NCBI RefSeq assembly: GCF_008974265.1
Contig: NZ_BKZW01000001.1
Coordinates: 3,720,001 to 3,784,000 of the forward strand
Reading direction: 5' to 3'
From: Dictyobacter vulcani
GTDB taxonomy: Bacteria > Chloroflexota > Ktedonobacteria > Ktedonobacterales > Ktedonobacteraceae
DNA: 64,000 bases
Part shown: in pieces, positions 9,056-18,420 of the stretch
Layout of the letters: every line of letters begins with the position of its first letter
How positions within the stretch are numbered: position 1 is the first letter of the stretch
The notes under the pieces: generated by a model
The model's input: the letters and a program-made list of their open reading frames with translations, nothing else
Told to the model about the DNA's origin: nothing
The model's database searches: none
Translations under genes and position numbers: made by a program

Positions 9056-9419
9056 AGGAAACGCCTGCCTTCCAGGATGAAATGGAACCATAAAATCAAA
9101 ATCTCAGCCGACCTCTGAAAAAAGGGGACAAGCCTATCAATGAAAGAGGTGGCAAAAAGGGGAAAGCCTGGTGCAAGTGCATCGAAAGAGGAAAAGAAAA
9201 GGGCAAAACAATCTGTCACTTATACAAATCAAAGCTGCATAAGTGCGAATATGAGAGAAACACTCTTCATATTGATCCGTGCCTCCTTGTAAGCGCTCTA
9301 CTCAGGCTTGCAAGGAGGCAGGAACATTTGCTTGTACAATGCGTACATAACGTAATCTCATGATGAAAATGTATCAGGAAGCTTGGTTGATGTCAAGAAA
9401 GAAGCAAGGAGATTTATCC
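9056..9419. other. Intergenic region with a 13-bp inverted repeat
   Basis: 364 bp without a credible gene. It contains a strong stem: GCCTCCTTGTAAG (9281-9293) pairs with CTTGCAAGGAGGC (9307-9319) with one G-U pair and a 13-nt loop. It sits about 100 bp beyond the stop of the leftward acetyltransferase gene, a plausible termination site, but no U-tract follows. Confidence 0.5.
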
Positions 9420-9959
9420 TTATTCTGGCTGTTCCTGACGTAAAATGCTATATAATACCATGTCATGCCAGGCGCCTTTACGCCATTGAGCTTGACGCAT
9501 CTTTCCTTCACGTGTGAAATTACTCTTTTCTAATGTCTTCTGCTCTGCTTTATTCTCACTATCTGTAAGTGTCTCTATACGCACGATCGGGTAGGTTGCG
9601 AAAAGATAGCGCACTAAGAGTTTATGGGCCTCAGTTCCATAACCCAGACCACGATGCTCCTTGGCTAATTCAATGCCAAAAAAGTAGGCTATATTCCCTT
9701 GACTTGGACCATGCCTTACTGGTCGATAATCGACCATTCCTACTATTTGCTCACTGTGTGTTACAACAGCAAGTCGCGCATACGTGTCACTTATAAAACC
9801 ATTTTTGTTAAATTCTTGTTCAATACCCTCGGAACCATGGAAACCAAAGAAGTTAAACTCACTCATTACTTCAGGATTATCAAAGTGCTTCTGAAGATAT
9901 GCGATATCAGTACGTTTTAAAGGGCGTAAATAGATTTTTTCTCCTCGTATCATTTTCAC
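9420..9959 (-). CDS. GNAT family N-acetyltransferase (RimJ/RimL type)
   Basis: 179 residues. The opening IYLRPLKRTDIAYLQKHF and the acetyl-CoA-binding segment EHRGLGYGTEAHKLLVRYLF (motif A, RGLGYG) identify a RimJ/RimL-like GNAT. The C-terminal LEKSNFTREGKMRQAQWRKG is the usual end of this subgroup. It transfers acetyl from acetyl-CoA to an amine, perhaps a protein N-terminus, amino acid or antibiotic. The ribosome-binding site AAAGGA precedes the start. Monocistronic. Confidence 0.88.
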   Translation of the reverse strand: MKMIRGEKIYLRPLKRTDIAYLQKHFDNPEVMSEFNFFGFHGSEGIEQEFNKNGFISDTYARLAVVTHSEQIVGMVDYRPVRHGPSQGNIAYFFGIELAKEHRGLGYGTEAHKLLVRYLFATYPIVRIETLTDSENKAEQKTLEKSNFTREGKMRQAQWRKGAWHDMVLYSILRQEQPE

Positions 9960-10240
9960 ATTTTCCTTTCACAATTTCGCTCCTGCTCACTTTTTGTCTT
10001 AAAACCTGCGTAACTGTCACAATTTACTATCTTCATAGTTGCATTCTTTGAATGGGAATGTCGCGATATGTTGTACCTGCAGTCCTTTTTCTAGTGCTAG
10101 CATAGTGGTTTGAAAATCATTGTTGGTGTTGTGAAGTATAGTTATATCTTCTTCCTATTTTCCTCAATCCATGAGAAACATCTAGCCAACGAGATCAATT
10201 TCGTGTGTTTGATGCGTGAATGATAATTTTAGCCCGCGCA

Positions 10241-10555
10241 TTAATATCCACATAGCGAACGATAGATTTCTCGTGCGCGCTTCCTGTCTCCCGATGCCTG
10301 TCCCTCGGCCTGTTTCCAGAGAGAATAGCGCTCTTTCATACAGTTGCCGCAGGGCCGATAGCCTGCTTCAATGGCTGTTATTTCATCGGCGAAAAAGACG
10401 CGATGCTGGACATATTGACCTTTGGCGATGGCGCGATTCGCGCTCGGACAATCGAAGCGGCCATATATTTTTTCTCTTTTATAACCGCCAAATGTACCCT
10501 TCCGTGCACTCTCATACAGCTTCCCATCGGGGCCGACTAATGTATACATTTTCAT
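10241..10555 (-). CDS. Small Ada-like metal-binding domain protein
   Basis: 104 residues resembling a free-standing Ada zinc-binding (methyl-phosphotriester) domain. Seen: YGRFDCPSANRAI, then HRVFFADEITAIEAGYRPCGNC. Cysteines occur at ~38, 69 and 72 in the pattern of Ada Cys-ligands, but the second Ada cysteine is missing. The protein has no AraC or methyltransferase domain. It could bind metal or serve in DNA alkylation damage sensing; this is inference from fold similarity. The 281 bp to its left hold no gene. Confidence 0.65.
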   Translation of the reverse strand: MKMYTLVGPDGKLYESARKGTFGGYKREKIYGRFDCPSANRAIAKGQYVQHRVFFADEITAIEAGYRPCGNCMKERYSLWKQAEGQASGDRKRAREIYRSLCGY

Positions 10556-10691
10556 TATTAGCTACCTTCATGTAGTTTCAATACTATTGCATTATTTAAA
10601 TGAGTAGATAGATTTAAGCATATAAAATCTGTAATTGTCAATGTTTGTATTATTAGGAGCCAATATTTCTATAAAGATGAAGAAGGAGACT

Positions 10692-11077
10692 ATGATTATA
10701 TTGAGAGGAGAGATTAACAACTATTCATACAATAAACGTGTGAATAGAATCCCTCTTTTGCAAGAAAAATGGTTGCCCACCATCTGGGAGCACATGCGCG
10801 AACTGTTGGAACAACTTCACCGTATACGACTTTTGTTGAAAACATAGAGCGATTAAAGCAGCGTGTCGCTTTATCATGTTCAAACAAAGAACTCGACCGT
10901 TATCTATGGCTGGCTGGCCTCTATCTTCTGTGGAAGAGATATAATAAGGACGTGAAGGACGTAAATAAGAAGAAAAGATTGAGAATGAATGCAGAGGTTG
11001 AAGCACTCTTCAATGAGTTGTCGTCGGTGAATGCAGCAGAACTAGCTCAATTGTATCCCCTGCATCTAGAGAAATGA
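10692..11077 (+). pseudogene. Small unknown gene, apparently frameshifted
   Basis: Two overlapping frames seem to form one gene. The first starts at ATG 10692 (AAGGAG just upstream, tight spacing) and encodes a basic helical segment ending LLEQL near 10820. The second carries on in another frame as TTFVENIERLKQRV to a stop at 11077, with helices YLWLAGLYLLWKRY and EVEALFNELSS. Joining them near 10820-10830 would give about 128 residues. No family is recognised. The downstream part alone (start 10769) could also be the gene. It precedes the DUF4291 gene by 35 bp. Confidence 0.4.
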
Positions 11078-11112
11078 TATGCAATCAGAGATTCTTCGTG
11101 TAAGATGTGGAC

Positions 11113-11703
11113 ATGAATAGCAATGAAATTCGCGCTCAGTATGACAGCAGGTCGATCACAGTCTATCAGGCCTATGCGAAGGCGATCGCCTTGCCTGCGA
11201 TACAGCACAATCGTTTTGTTCCCCCGTTTTCAATGCATCGCATGACCTGGATCAAGCCCTCTTTTTTATGGCTCATGGAGCGCAGCAACTGGGGACTCAA
11301 ATCTGGTCAGGAAATGATCCTGGCGATTCGCATGACACGGCAGGGTTGGGAGGAGGCGCTTTCTCAGGCTGTGTTGACCGCGTATGATCCTTCTGTCTAT
11401 CGCAGTTATGACGAGTGGGCCACGCAATTTGAGCAGGCACGTGTCCACGTGCAATGGGATCCAGAACGAACGCTCCGGGGCAAAAGCCTTCCTATCAACA
11501 GCATTCAAGTGGGGCTGAGCCGCCATATTATTGAACAGTACGTTAATGAATGGACCATGGAGATTCGAGATGCAACCCCACTGGTGCGAAAGATCTATAC
11601 ACTTTTGCAAGAGGGCAAGGAAGCGAAAGCGAAGCTCTTGCTGCCTGGCGAACATGTGTATCCATTGCCACAAACCCTTGCCCGGCGCATTGGCATGAGA
11701 TAG
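11113..11703 (+). CDS. DUF4291 domain-containing protein
   Basis: 196 residues matching DUF4291 from end to end: EIRAQYDSRSITVYQAY at the N-terminus, RMTWIKPSFLWLMERSNW in the first third, and SIQVGLSRHIIEQYVNEW in the middle. The function is unestablished. The start is taken at ATG 11113 rather than GTG 11107 because the family begins at MNxxEIRAQY. It runs in the same direction as two further small genes and may be cotranscribed with them. Confidence 0.9.
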   Translation: MNSNEIRAQYDSRSITVYQAYAKAIALPAIQHNRFVPPFSMHRMTWIKPSFLWLMERSNWGLKSGQEMILAIRMTRQGWEEALSQAVLTAYDPSVYRSYDEWATQFEQARVHVQWDPERTLRGKSLPINSIQVGLSRHIIEQYVNEWTMEIRDATPLVRKIYTLLQEGKEAKAKLLLPGEHVYPLPQTLARRIGMR

Positions 11704-11759
11704 TAGCATGTATTGTGATATGGATATGATCAAGGGTATGGAAAGGTTGTTGCTGATAG

Positions 11760-12275
11760 ATGTATACTTGCCGCTTTGTACAAACTATTGATGATGTCGC
11801 CTTGATGCTAGATGCGGTGCCTCTCGGGGATGTTCCACGTGGGCTTGGAACTCCATCACAATATTGCCTGCTGGAGGAGAACGGAGATCCTGTGATGAGG
11901 ATTGATGTGTATGGAAACACGGGAGGATTCGCTGATATACAGATCTGGCACAACTGGTTGGTCATCGGTTTTGCGGATATGGTCCATTTTGTCTCTCTTG
12001 AGACGCGACAGCACTATTCTCATGCCTTGAGCGGATACTTTGGGCATCTCTATCCGCTTCAAGAGGCGCTTCTTGTCGCATCGGCCTCGGATCTGCTGTG
12101 CTTTGATGCGCAGGCCCGATTGCAATGGATCACGGAACATCTGGGGATTGATGGAGTCGTAATCATTCGTGTTGCAGGCAACATCATCTATGGTGAAGGC
12201 GAGTGGGATCCACCGGGTGGATGGCGACCATTTAAGCTCGCGCTATGCGCTGGACATATTGTTGCAGAACAGTAA
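11760..12275 (+). CDS. Hypothetical beta-rich protein
   Basis: 171 residues, no family recognised with certainty. It is rich in aromatic and beta-prone segments (ADIQIWHNWLVIGFADMVHFV) and ends in GEGEWDPPGGWRPF, a motif I associate with uncharacterised cytosolic proteins of soil bacteria. There is no signal peptide or membrane segment. It is followed after 38 bp by another small gene, so the two may form an operon, perhaps of immunity-type proteins; that is speculation. Confidence 0.6.
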   Translation: MYTCRFVQTIDDVALMLDAVPLGDVPRGLGTPSQYCLLEENGDPVMRIDVYGNTGGFADIQIWHNWLVIGFADMVHFVSLETRQHYSHALSGYFGHLYPLQEALLVASASDLLCFDAQARLQWITEHLGIDGVVIIRVAGNIIYGEGEWDPPGGWRPFKLALCAGHIVAEQ

Positions 12276-12313
12276 TTCCTCAGACGCGTATTTATTGGGA
12301 GAGATCAATTTTT

Positions 12314-12790
12314 ATGAGGATTCAATCAGAAGATGATTTACACTTTATTCGCTTGACACTTCAAGAAGTGAATGTGCTCTACTATCCAAGTGTGCGTGTC
12401 CAGATCGAAGCCAGCGCCCATGGCTTCTCTGCCAGCATGGATTCTGTCTGGTGGAGTATCGATGACATGCACGTCTTCCTCACCGATCTGGTGCGTCTAG
12501 AGCAGCAGCGTGCGGGGACAGCCGTATTAGTCAGCATGAGTCCGAGTGAAGCTATTCTTTCCTTCCAGTCAGTCGATCGGGTCGGACATATGATTGCCAA
12601 AATCGATCTTACACGAAGTGTGTTCATCTCTTCTGGCGCTCAAAGTATCGATCAGCACCTCAGCGTTGCCTTTGATATTGATGTTTCCCTTCTTCCAACA
12701 CTGATCAGATCGTTTGAGCAACTGATACCCCTTTTCAGAGGCGCCCACCCCTTTGAGAAAGATATCGGGGATAGCGCCCTGAGAGCGTAG
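12314..12790 (+). CDS. Hypothetical protein, possibly DUF6228/WapI-like, with a shortened or replaced C-terminus
   Basis: 158 residues starting at an ATG with GGGAGAG ten bases upstream. The pattern of a short beta-rich N-terminus, WWSIDDMHVFLTDLVRLEQQ, and GHMIAKIDLTRSV resembles small DUF6228/WapI-type proteins linked to contact-toxin immunity; the match is weak. The family-like part ends near IRSFEQL (12730). The last ~20 residues are antisense to the conserved tail of the convergent pentapeptide gene, so this C-terminus looks acquired when two convergent genes were joined. Confidence 0.6.
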   Translation: MRIQSEDDLHFIRLTLQEVNVLYYPSVRVQIEASAHGFSASMDSVWWSIDDMHVFLTDLVRLEQQRAGTAVLVSMSPSEAILSFQSVDRVGHMIAKIDLTRSVFISSGAQSIDQHLSVAFDIDVSLLPTLIRSFEQLIPLFRGAHPFEKDIGDSALRA

Positions 12791-13488
12791 CAAGGTTTGC
12801 ATATCAACGTAGGAGCGCCCGCCATGCCAGACGCTTTCCAGACCCTTGACCTGGCTCAGGTCTACATTGCCCAGGTTGGTTCCCTGCAAGAGCGCCCGAG
12901 AGAAATTTGCCCCGGTCAGTACCGCCTCATTCAGGATTGCCCCTCTGAGGTGGGCTGCCGTAAGATCGGCCTCTCTGAGCGACGCTCGCTCCAGCACGGC
13001 TCTCAGCAGACTGGTTTTGACGAGCCTGGCCCCATCCAATCTGGCATCCCTCAGATTGGCGTCATCGCAGTCCGCTTTTTCCATGTTGGCCTGGGTGAAA
13101 TCTGAGCCCCTGAGATTGGCGCTGGCCAGACTGGCGAAGTAAAGATTGGCTTGCGTCAGGTTCGCGTACACGAGCTCAGTATTGCGCAGGTCAACTCCTG
13201 AGAGATCGCTATGGTGGAAATTTGCCCCGTTCAGATGGGCTTCGATGAATTCGACTTCATGCAGTGTTGCGTCCGAAAAATCGGCCCTCGTCAGATTAGC
13301 ATGAACCAGGCTCACGTGCGAAAGATGCGCCCTCGAAACGAAGCGCCGCTAAGGTTACTATTGCTGAGATATATGTTTTCAAGTAGAGCATGATCGAGAT
13401 CGGGTTTTATCTGAGGATGTTCACGTCTCCAGCTATTCCATGCTTCCACCCCTTGTTGTAGTAGCGCAAGATGTTCTTGATTGGCCAT
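12569..13488 (-). pseudogene. Pentapeptide-repeat protein, single frameshift
   Basis: A pentapeptide-repeat gene split in two frames. It begins at ATG 13488 (GGAGGA upstream) with MANQEHLALLQQGVEAWNSW, the usual helical cap, then SNSNLSGASFRG. At a run of three C on the + strand (13330-13332) the frame is lost; one more C restores AHLSHVSLVHANLTRADF and ~24 further A(D/N)LXX repeats. The conserved end (IPDIFLKGVG) is reached near 12735. The last ~55 residues are antisense to the convergent gene and probably not native. Intact relatives form right-handed beta-helices of unknown role. Confidence 0.75.
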
Positions 13489-13635
13489 CGATGTTGTTCC
13501 TCCATTCGTCATCGCGATCATACATCCTTGAATATCGTTGGCGTGCATAGTATTTTTCTTTCCTCTTCTTAACATAGAGATGCAGCAATTTACTGTGGTG
13601 CCAATCCTATGTCAGGAAGAGATAAAGTTGATGGG

Positions 13636-14595
13636 TTACCGGGAGGGAATCCAGATACTGGCGTCAGCAAAGGCAATATCGGTACGTTGTGATACATCAT
13701 CGGAAAGAGCGATCGTCCCGATAAGACCAGTGCTATAGGCTGCGTCGGTCACGCTGGCGACGTGGTGCTGATTGATAAAGAGATCTAGCTTACTCCCATG
13801 TGCGACGACCGCGAGCAGATTGGCCGCTCCCAGCCGCCTATTGATGCTAGAGGAGACGCTTCTGGCAAGCACTGTCGCGTCAGTGTTCGCGCTCGAAAAT
13901 AATATGAAGTTTCCCTTGTCGGACACGAGAAAGGCGTAAAAGTGTGCATGGGGACTTTGCCGGAAGATGATGCCGCCCAGATGACCCTGTTGCACGCTCA
14001 CTTTTACCTGATAGGTGAAATCGCTGAAGCGTGTCCCGCCGTTGAGGCAGTATACTTCTGTATGCGAGGATGATTGATCGCTGGTCGAGACGTGATACAT
14101 GTGATCGGCAAAATAGCACCCCTTTGTCGAATCTGATCCAGGGTCTCCATCATGGACATCGTCCATCCAATGATAGCCATGGGCATCACCGAGAGTGTTG
14201 TCGTGCATGGGATCACGTATCACCAGCAATTCCTGCTGCTGTGTGTACGGGTTCAACGTCATCGGAGCCCCGCTCGTCAGCGAGGGTCGTGTGCTGCCGT
14301 GGTGAATCACGGTCTCTACTGTATAGAGCCAGAAGACTATGAGTGCCAACAGGAGTACTGCAGCACCTCCCCGGCAAAGAGGATGGTGGACAGCTTTTTC
14401 TTCTTGAATGGGGCAGGCAGTGAGGAGTACGGCACTGGATGTGGTGGCGCGTGGTACTCGACGGTTGACGTCAACGGTTCCGGTGACGATGGTGTACCCT
14501 GGATAGTAGCATGTTGCTCAGGTTGAGTTTTCTGGCATTGGGAACAGACAGTGCTGTCATCGGGGAGCCGGGTGCCACAGAAAAAAACACGTCAT
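13636..14595 (-). pseudogene. Zinc-ribbon / transmembrane / lectin-like protein with two frameshifts
   Basis: Pieces in different frames assemble into one protein. From ATG 14595 (GAAGGAT upstream) comes MTCFF, then, if the run of seven A at 14581-14587 is shortened by one, CGTRLPDDSTVCSQCQ, a CxxC...CxxC zinc ribbon. A Pro/Thr-rich linker leads to KKKKLSTILFAG. One extra C at 14369-14372 then restores GGAAVLLLALIVFWLY, a transmembrane helix. The outer part (13636-14250) has the look of a concanavalin/LamG-like domain (FTYQVKVSVQQGHLGGIIF; LDLFINQHHVASV). Architecture: cytosolic zinc ribbon, one membrane pass, extracellular carbohydrate-binding-like domain. Ktedonobacteria carry many such proteins, as I recall. 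Confidence 0.65.
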
Positions 14596-14852
14596 GGTGA
14601 TCCTTCTCCATTTTTTCAATGAAATAGCCACGTGCACGGTGGCTATCGTATTATAGGGGTAAATATATATGCATGTAAATAATAGTAGGTGTCAGTCAGT
14701 GTGAAATAAGAGGTTTTGATAGAAATAGATTCATTTCACTTATCGTATTCGTGCAGCTTCGCACTGTCAGGTGTATGAGCCTGTAGTATTTCCAGTTGTA
14801 GAGCCAGATCAGGTTGTACCAGAAGACGTAAGGTGGTTCTACACGCTCTGTG

Positions 14853-16317
14853 CTCGACTTTGTACATTTCCAACTAAAAACAAGCCGCATAGAGAAGCCG
14901 ATCAAGCACGGAAGGCGAAAGCAGTCCAACAGCAGGGTCTCGGGCGGATGTCAGACTGATCTGCTGTTTCCACAGACGCAGTCGCACGGCGGCCAGAACA
15001 TCATGGAAGGTGGCTGTGGATTTGCGATACCAGGCAGTCTGCTCGACGACGATCTCTTCATGGGAAGCCAGGTGCGTTCCAATAAGCGTGACGAAACTGT
15101 AGGTACACAACAGCAACGGCGTGGTACGTTCGATCGCCAGATCAGACCACTGTCGCTGGGTTTGGATGCCCAAATGAGCATGAGCCTCCTAAAGGTCGTT
15201 TCTATGGTCCAGCGCTTCATGTAGGTGAGAATAATGGTGAGCGGCTCCCAGCCCTGATTCGTACACAACAAGGCTTTGGGTTCCTTCTTGCCCGTTGGGT
15301 CGCGAATGAGAACCCAGCAGATGGACAAAGGAGGCTGCTTGGCACGATGCCACCACGCGATCCCGCTGCACCACTCTACCGTTCGCGTTCCTTGCCCATA
15401 CCAGCAAATCTCTTTTTCTTCCCCACCGTGGTTGGATCCATGAGAACCTGATCCAGGGTGGGCTGACGTTTGCCCACGATTCTGGGCTTGCTTCCCTTGG
15501 GACGTTGCTCAACGGGAAGAAGAGCATCGTGGAAGGCATAATCGAACTCGCAGGGGGTAATCAACGTCACCTCACGCTTCACACAGTGAAGTCCCAACGC
15601 CAGGCAACTGTACGCGCCATCACCCAGCACGGAGATGTCGCGATTGGGCAACCAGCGATGCACCGCACTCACCATCTGCCCGGCCCACATCGCAATCGTC
15701 TTGTGCCGCTTGCCGGTGGCCAAACTGAAAGCGGGAGTGGTGGAGAGAACAACCAGAAAGGGCAACGCCAGGACTGCTTGGTCCATGAAGGGGTCACCAC
15801 GACAGCCATCATGATCCAGCGCAGTCCATTGCTGCTCACCGATCGCTTTCGACTGGAAAGAGCACTATCACGAAAATTTCCTCGCTTGCTGATCTGAGGA
15901 CCCCATCGTCGTTCCAGGGTCTCATCAATCACGATCGTGATGGGAGCATTCTTGGGAACCAGGGTTTCCACAATCAGCAAGAGTAAACACTGGCTTGCTG
16001 CCAGGGATGACCAGCGAGCACGATTGAGCACCTGATGATACTGGCTCCAGTTCTCATTCATCTGTTCCCCACTAAACCGCAAGGCGCTACAGACCGTTCG
16101 ACGTCCATGAGCCAGTAGCGTTCCGGCGAGTAATGTCATCAATTTTCTCCACGTCGGAGCGGTAAACAGTGGCCGAAAAGGGGCCACAACAGCTATACCT
16201 GGCTTCAGGTAATGGCATGAAAGGTCTCCTTGAAGAAAGATATGCTTTGGTTAGCTTCTATCTTACCTCAGCGGAGGGTTCATGCCTTCTTCTTTAGTAA
16301 AATTGTACAAAGTCGAG
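14853..16317 (-). mobile_element. Insertion sequence with 5-bp target duplication (decayed)
   Basis: The ends are clear. The left end starts CTCGACTTTGTACA at 14853 and the same 14 bases run inward from the right end at 16317. Both are flanked by the direct repeat CTGTG (14848-14852 and 16318-16322). Length 1465 bp. It carries one leftward transposase gene broken in several places. The DDE transposase resembles the group often labelled IS701-like in Chloroflexota and cyanobacteria, but I do not assign a family, because IS701 elements usually duplicate four bases. Confidence 0.85.
14874..16218 (-). pseudogene. DDE transposase, multiply frameshifted
   Basis: Starts at ATG 16218 (AAGGAG upstream) as MPLPEARYS and switches frame almost at once to VVAPFRPLFTAPTWRKLM. 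Conserved blocks follow in several frames: ITIVIDETLERRWGPQISKR (first Asp), SVSSNGLRWIMMAVVVTP, DISVLGDGAYSCLALGL (second Asp), WVLIRDPTGKKEP, and LGIQTQRQWSDLAIERTTP with the final ATFHDVLAAVRLRLW. At least four single-base shifts are needed, near 16195, 15775, 15370 and 15190. The element cannot transpose with its own protein as read. Some shifts may be sequence errors, but the number here is higher than in neighbouring genes, so real decay is likely. Confidence 0.8.
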
Positions 16318-16492
16318 CTGTGGAGAAGTCAGTCTGTTTGATGATCTAGGTAAGATGTCTTATTCGATAACTATTGTGCTGCCTCTTGTGTGCCCATGGG
16401 AAAGGGACCGAGGCGGCACTCTCTGCGCTCATCATCGCCTGCAATCCGCCGTCCATACGTGCCAGCTCGTCCTCGACATTCTCTTCGGAAAG

Positions 16493-16584
16493 TATACAAC
16501 GGAGCATGATATTTTTATCTATCCGTTGTATAATAAACACAAAATATACAACGGAGTGAGCTATTTTTATCCATCCGTTGCATA
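16493..16584. promoter_or_regulatory. Two tandem inverted repeats upstream of the Fic gene
   Basis: Two copies of one unit 52 bp apart. Unit 1 has arms TATACAACGGA (16493-16503) and TCCGTTGTATA (16522-16532). Unit 2 has TATACAACGGA (16545-16555) and TCCGTTGCATA (16574-16584). The 18-nt spacers are alike (both contain ATTTTTAT). The left half of a TATAAT-like -10 element overlaps the end of unit 1. The pair ends 29 bp before the Fic start codon, so this is very likely an operator or a pair of RNA hairpins controlling fic. Confidence 0.7.
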
Positions 16585-16613
16585 GATATCTGATGGAAAG
16601 GGAGTGATACCAG

Positions 16614-17612
16614 GTGAGTAGGCAGCAGAAGCCGATTATGGACGCGAGGTTGGCGGCTCGTCTCCAACAGAAAAAGGCCATCGTAGATGGATACCGGCCG
16701 CTCCCAGCCGGGACCGTTGCCAGGCTCAATGAGGATTTGAAGATCATGTTGACCCACCATAGTACGGCGATTGAAGGAAACACCCTGACCCTGAACGAGA
16801 CAGCAATGGTGATTGAGTACGGAATGACCGTTGGTGGTCATTCGCTCAGAGAGTATAAAGAGACAGAGAATCACGCTCGCGCCTATGAGTATATCGTGTC
16901 TCTGGTTGCTGGCAGCCAGGAGCCGATCACGCAGGAAACCATCGTAACCTTGCATCAGCAGGTAATGCGTGGCATTCTGGACGAAACTCACATGGGGACA
17001 TGGCGTACGGTCCCGGTCTATATACGAGGAAGCAACATGACACCTCCGCCAGCCCGTGATGTTCCCCGACGGATGCGCGAGTGGGAGCAGTGGGTCAACG
17101 GGAAGCAAGGCCAGCAGTATGACCCGGTCACACGTGCTGCCATCGCCCATCACGGCTTTGAAGCGGTTCACCCATTTCCCGATGGAAACGGCAGGGTTGG
17201 CCGTCTCCTGCTCAATCTCATGTTGATGCGTGAGGGCTACCCGCCAGCTCTTGTGTTGAAAGATTGGCGTGTACGCTATATTCATGCGCTTGATACTGGC
17301 AACACGGGCAATTATGGTCCCTTGGTGAATGTAATAGGTCAGGCTGTTGAGGCGAGCCTTGACCTCTATGTAGAGGCATGCGTGACCATCCCTGCACCCG
17401 AGGAGGAGGACACCTTGCCTCTTCCAGTGTTAGCACGGGAGTTTGGGTACGACCCAGAAGCTTTGAGTTGGGCTGCTCGTTATGGTCGCTTAGAGGCGCG
17501 CAAGCAGGGGCGTAACTGGTACGCAACTCACGCTGCCGTGGCTGCATACCAGCGCCACGCCCAGCAGTACCGCCGACAGCATGGGCGCGCTCAGGGTGAG
17601 GAGGATTCATGA
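16614..17612 (+). CDS. Fic family protein (class II self-inhibited AMPylase-like) with C-terminal DNA-binding-like region
   Basis: 332 residues. The Fic active-site loop HPFPDGNGRVGR is complete at residues ~186-197, with the catalytic His. An N-terminal inhibitory helix carries S-x-x-x-E-G-N (residues 50-56), which marks a class II Fic enzyme held inactive until the Glu is displaced. Fic proteins usually transfer AMP from ATP to a Tyr, Thr or Ser of a target. The C-terminal ~70 residues (LPLPVLAREFGYDPEALSWA) look like a helix-turn-helix of the excisionase/MerR kind. GTG start with GGGAG upstream. No antitoxin gene is adjacent. A terminator follows. Confidence 0.9.
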   Translation: MSRQQKPIMDARLAARLQQKKAIVDGYRPLPAGTVARLNEDLKIMLTHHSTAIEGNTLTLNETAMVIEYGMTVGGHSLREYKETENHARAYEYIVSLVAGSQEPITQETIVTLHQQVMRGILDETHMGTWRTVPVYIRGSNMTPPPARDVPRRMREWEQWVNGKQGQQYDPVTRAAIAHHGFEAVHPFPDGNGRVGRLLLNLMLMREGYPPALVLKDWRVRYIHALDTGNTGNYGPLVNVIGQAVEASLDLYVEACVTIPAPEEEDTLPLPVLAREFGYDPEALSWAARYGRLEARKQGRNWYATHAAVAAYQRHAQQYRRQHGRAQGEEDS

Positions 17613-17640
17613 CGAAGCTGATTTAAAGTGATCAGCTGAT

Positions 17641-17667
17641 GTGGTCCGCTGCACACCACTTTTTATT
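17641..17667 (+). terminator. Terminator after fic
   Basis: GTGGT (17641-17645) pairs with ACCAC (17655-17659) across a 9-nt loop and is followed directly by TTTTTATTT. It lies 29 bp after the Fic stop codon. Confidence 0.55.
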
Positions 17668-17686
17668 TCCGGCTCCCACGTGATTC

Positions 17687-18148
17687 TCAGCGATTTTCTG
17701 TTGTATCTGATTTCTGCACGATAAACACTGGAGGGGCATCAGCGTGGATGCGTCGTACAACCTCCTGGAGGATTGCGCGCAACTGTGGTTCATGCTGGCG
17801 GATCAGTCCATCACAGAAGCGTTCCCCACGGCAAACAAGAAAGACAACATCTAACAGGTCCTGTGTAGAGAGTTCCTCATAGGAAGCTTCCACCTCGACT
17901 TGACGCAAGATGGGATTGGCCCATTGCCCCGCTTCACTATGGCGGTTATATGCACCATCTACACACATTGCCAGTTGTATAAAACCATCAGATTGATCTT
18001 CACGTTGTGGATCATCAACGTAACCGATCCCCAGAGCATATGTGGGCGGTCCCCATGAAAGTGGGCTAGCCAGGAGTGCTTCAGCCAGTTCAACTGGCCA
18101 GCACTTTGCCCTCTTGCCTAAAAGCACATCGTCTTGTCTTTCTTCCAT
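17687..18148 (-). CDS. Hypothetical protein
   Basis: 153 residues, mostly helical at the C-terminus (DLLDVVFLVCRGERFCDGLI, then LRAILQEVVRRIHA). The ERFCDG stretch is reminiscent of DUF6508-type proteins, but I would not assign the family. The start is placed at ATG 18148 with GAAGGGA upstream. It converges on the Fic gene and diverges from the HEAT-repeat gene. No signal peptide, no membrane helix. Confidence 0.6.
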   Translation of the reverse strand: MEERQDDVLLGKRAKCWPVELAEALLASPLSWGPPTYALGIGYVDDPQREDQSDGFIQLAMCVDGAYNRHSEAGQWANPILRQVEVEASYEELSTQDLLDVVFLVCRGERFCDGLIRQHEPQLRAILQEVVRRIHADAPPVFIVQKSDTTENR

Positions 18149-18420
18149 CAAATTCTTCCCTTCGCCGATGTATATAGCAGGACCTCTCGGACAACCTTCG
18201 GCTATCTACCCAATTGTAAGCAGCGTATCTATGCCGTGAGAAATCGGGTTTGCTACCATATTTTCTGCCGAAAAAGAGTGCGTAGTAACCCCAGTGCCCT
18301 TCTCGCAAACGTACTTAACAGACCATCAGACTTTGATTATATAATACATTTGCATATTTTTGTGCACTGAGATATCCAGAGCGTGTATCTGGCACTGCAT
18401 TGTTGAAAGGGAAATTGTTC

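Noticed and set aside
16355..16501. Leftward fragment with EENVEDELARMDGGL near the IS right flank
   Set aside because: It looks protein-like but is only ~50 residues, without a site or homologous partner; possibly a remnant, not supportable.
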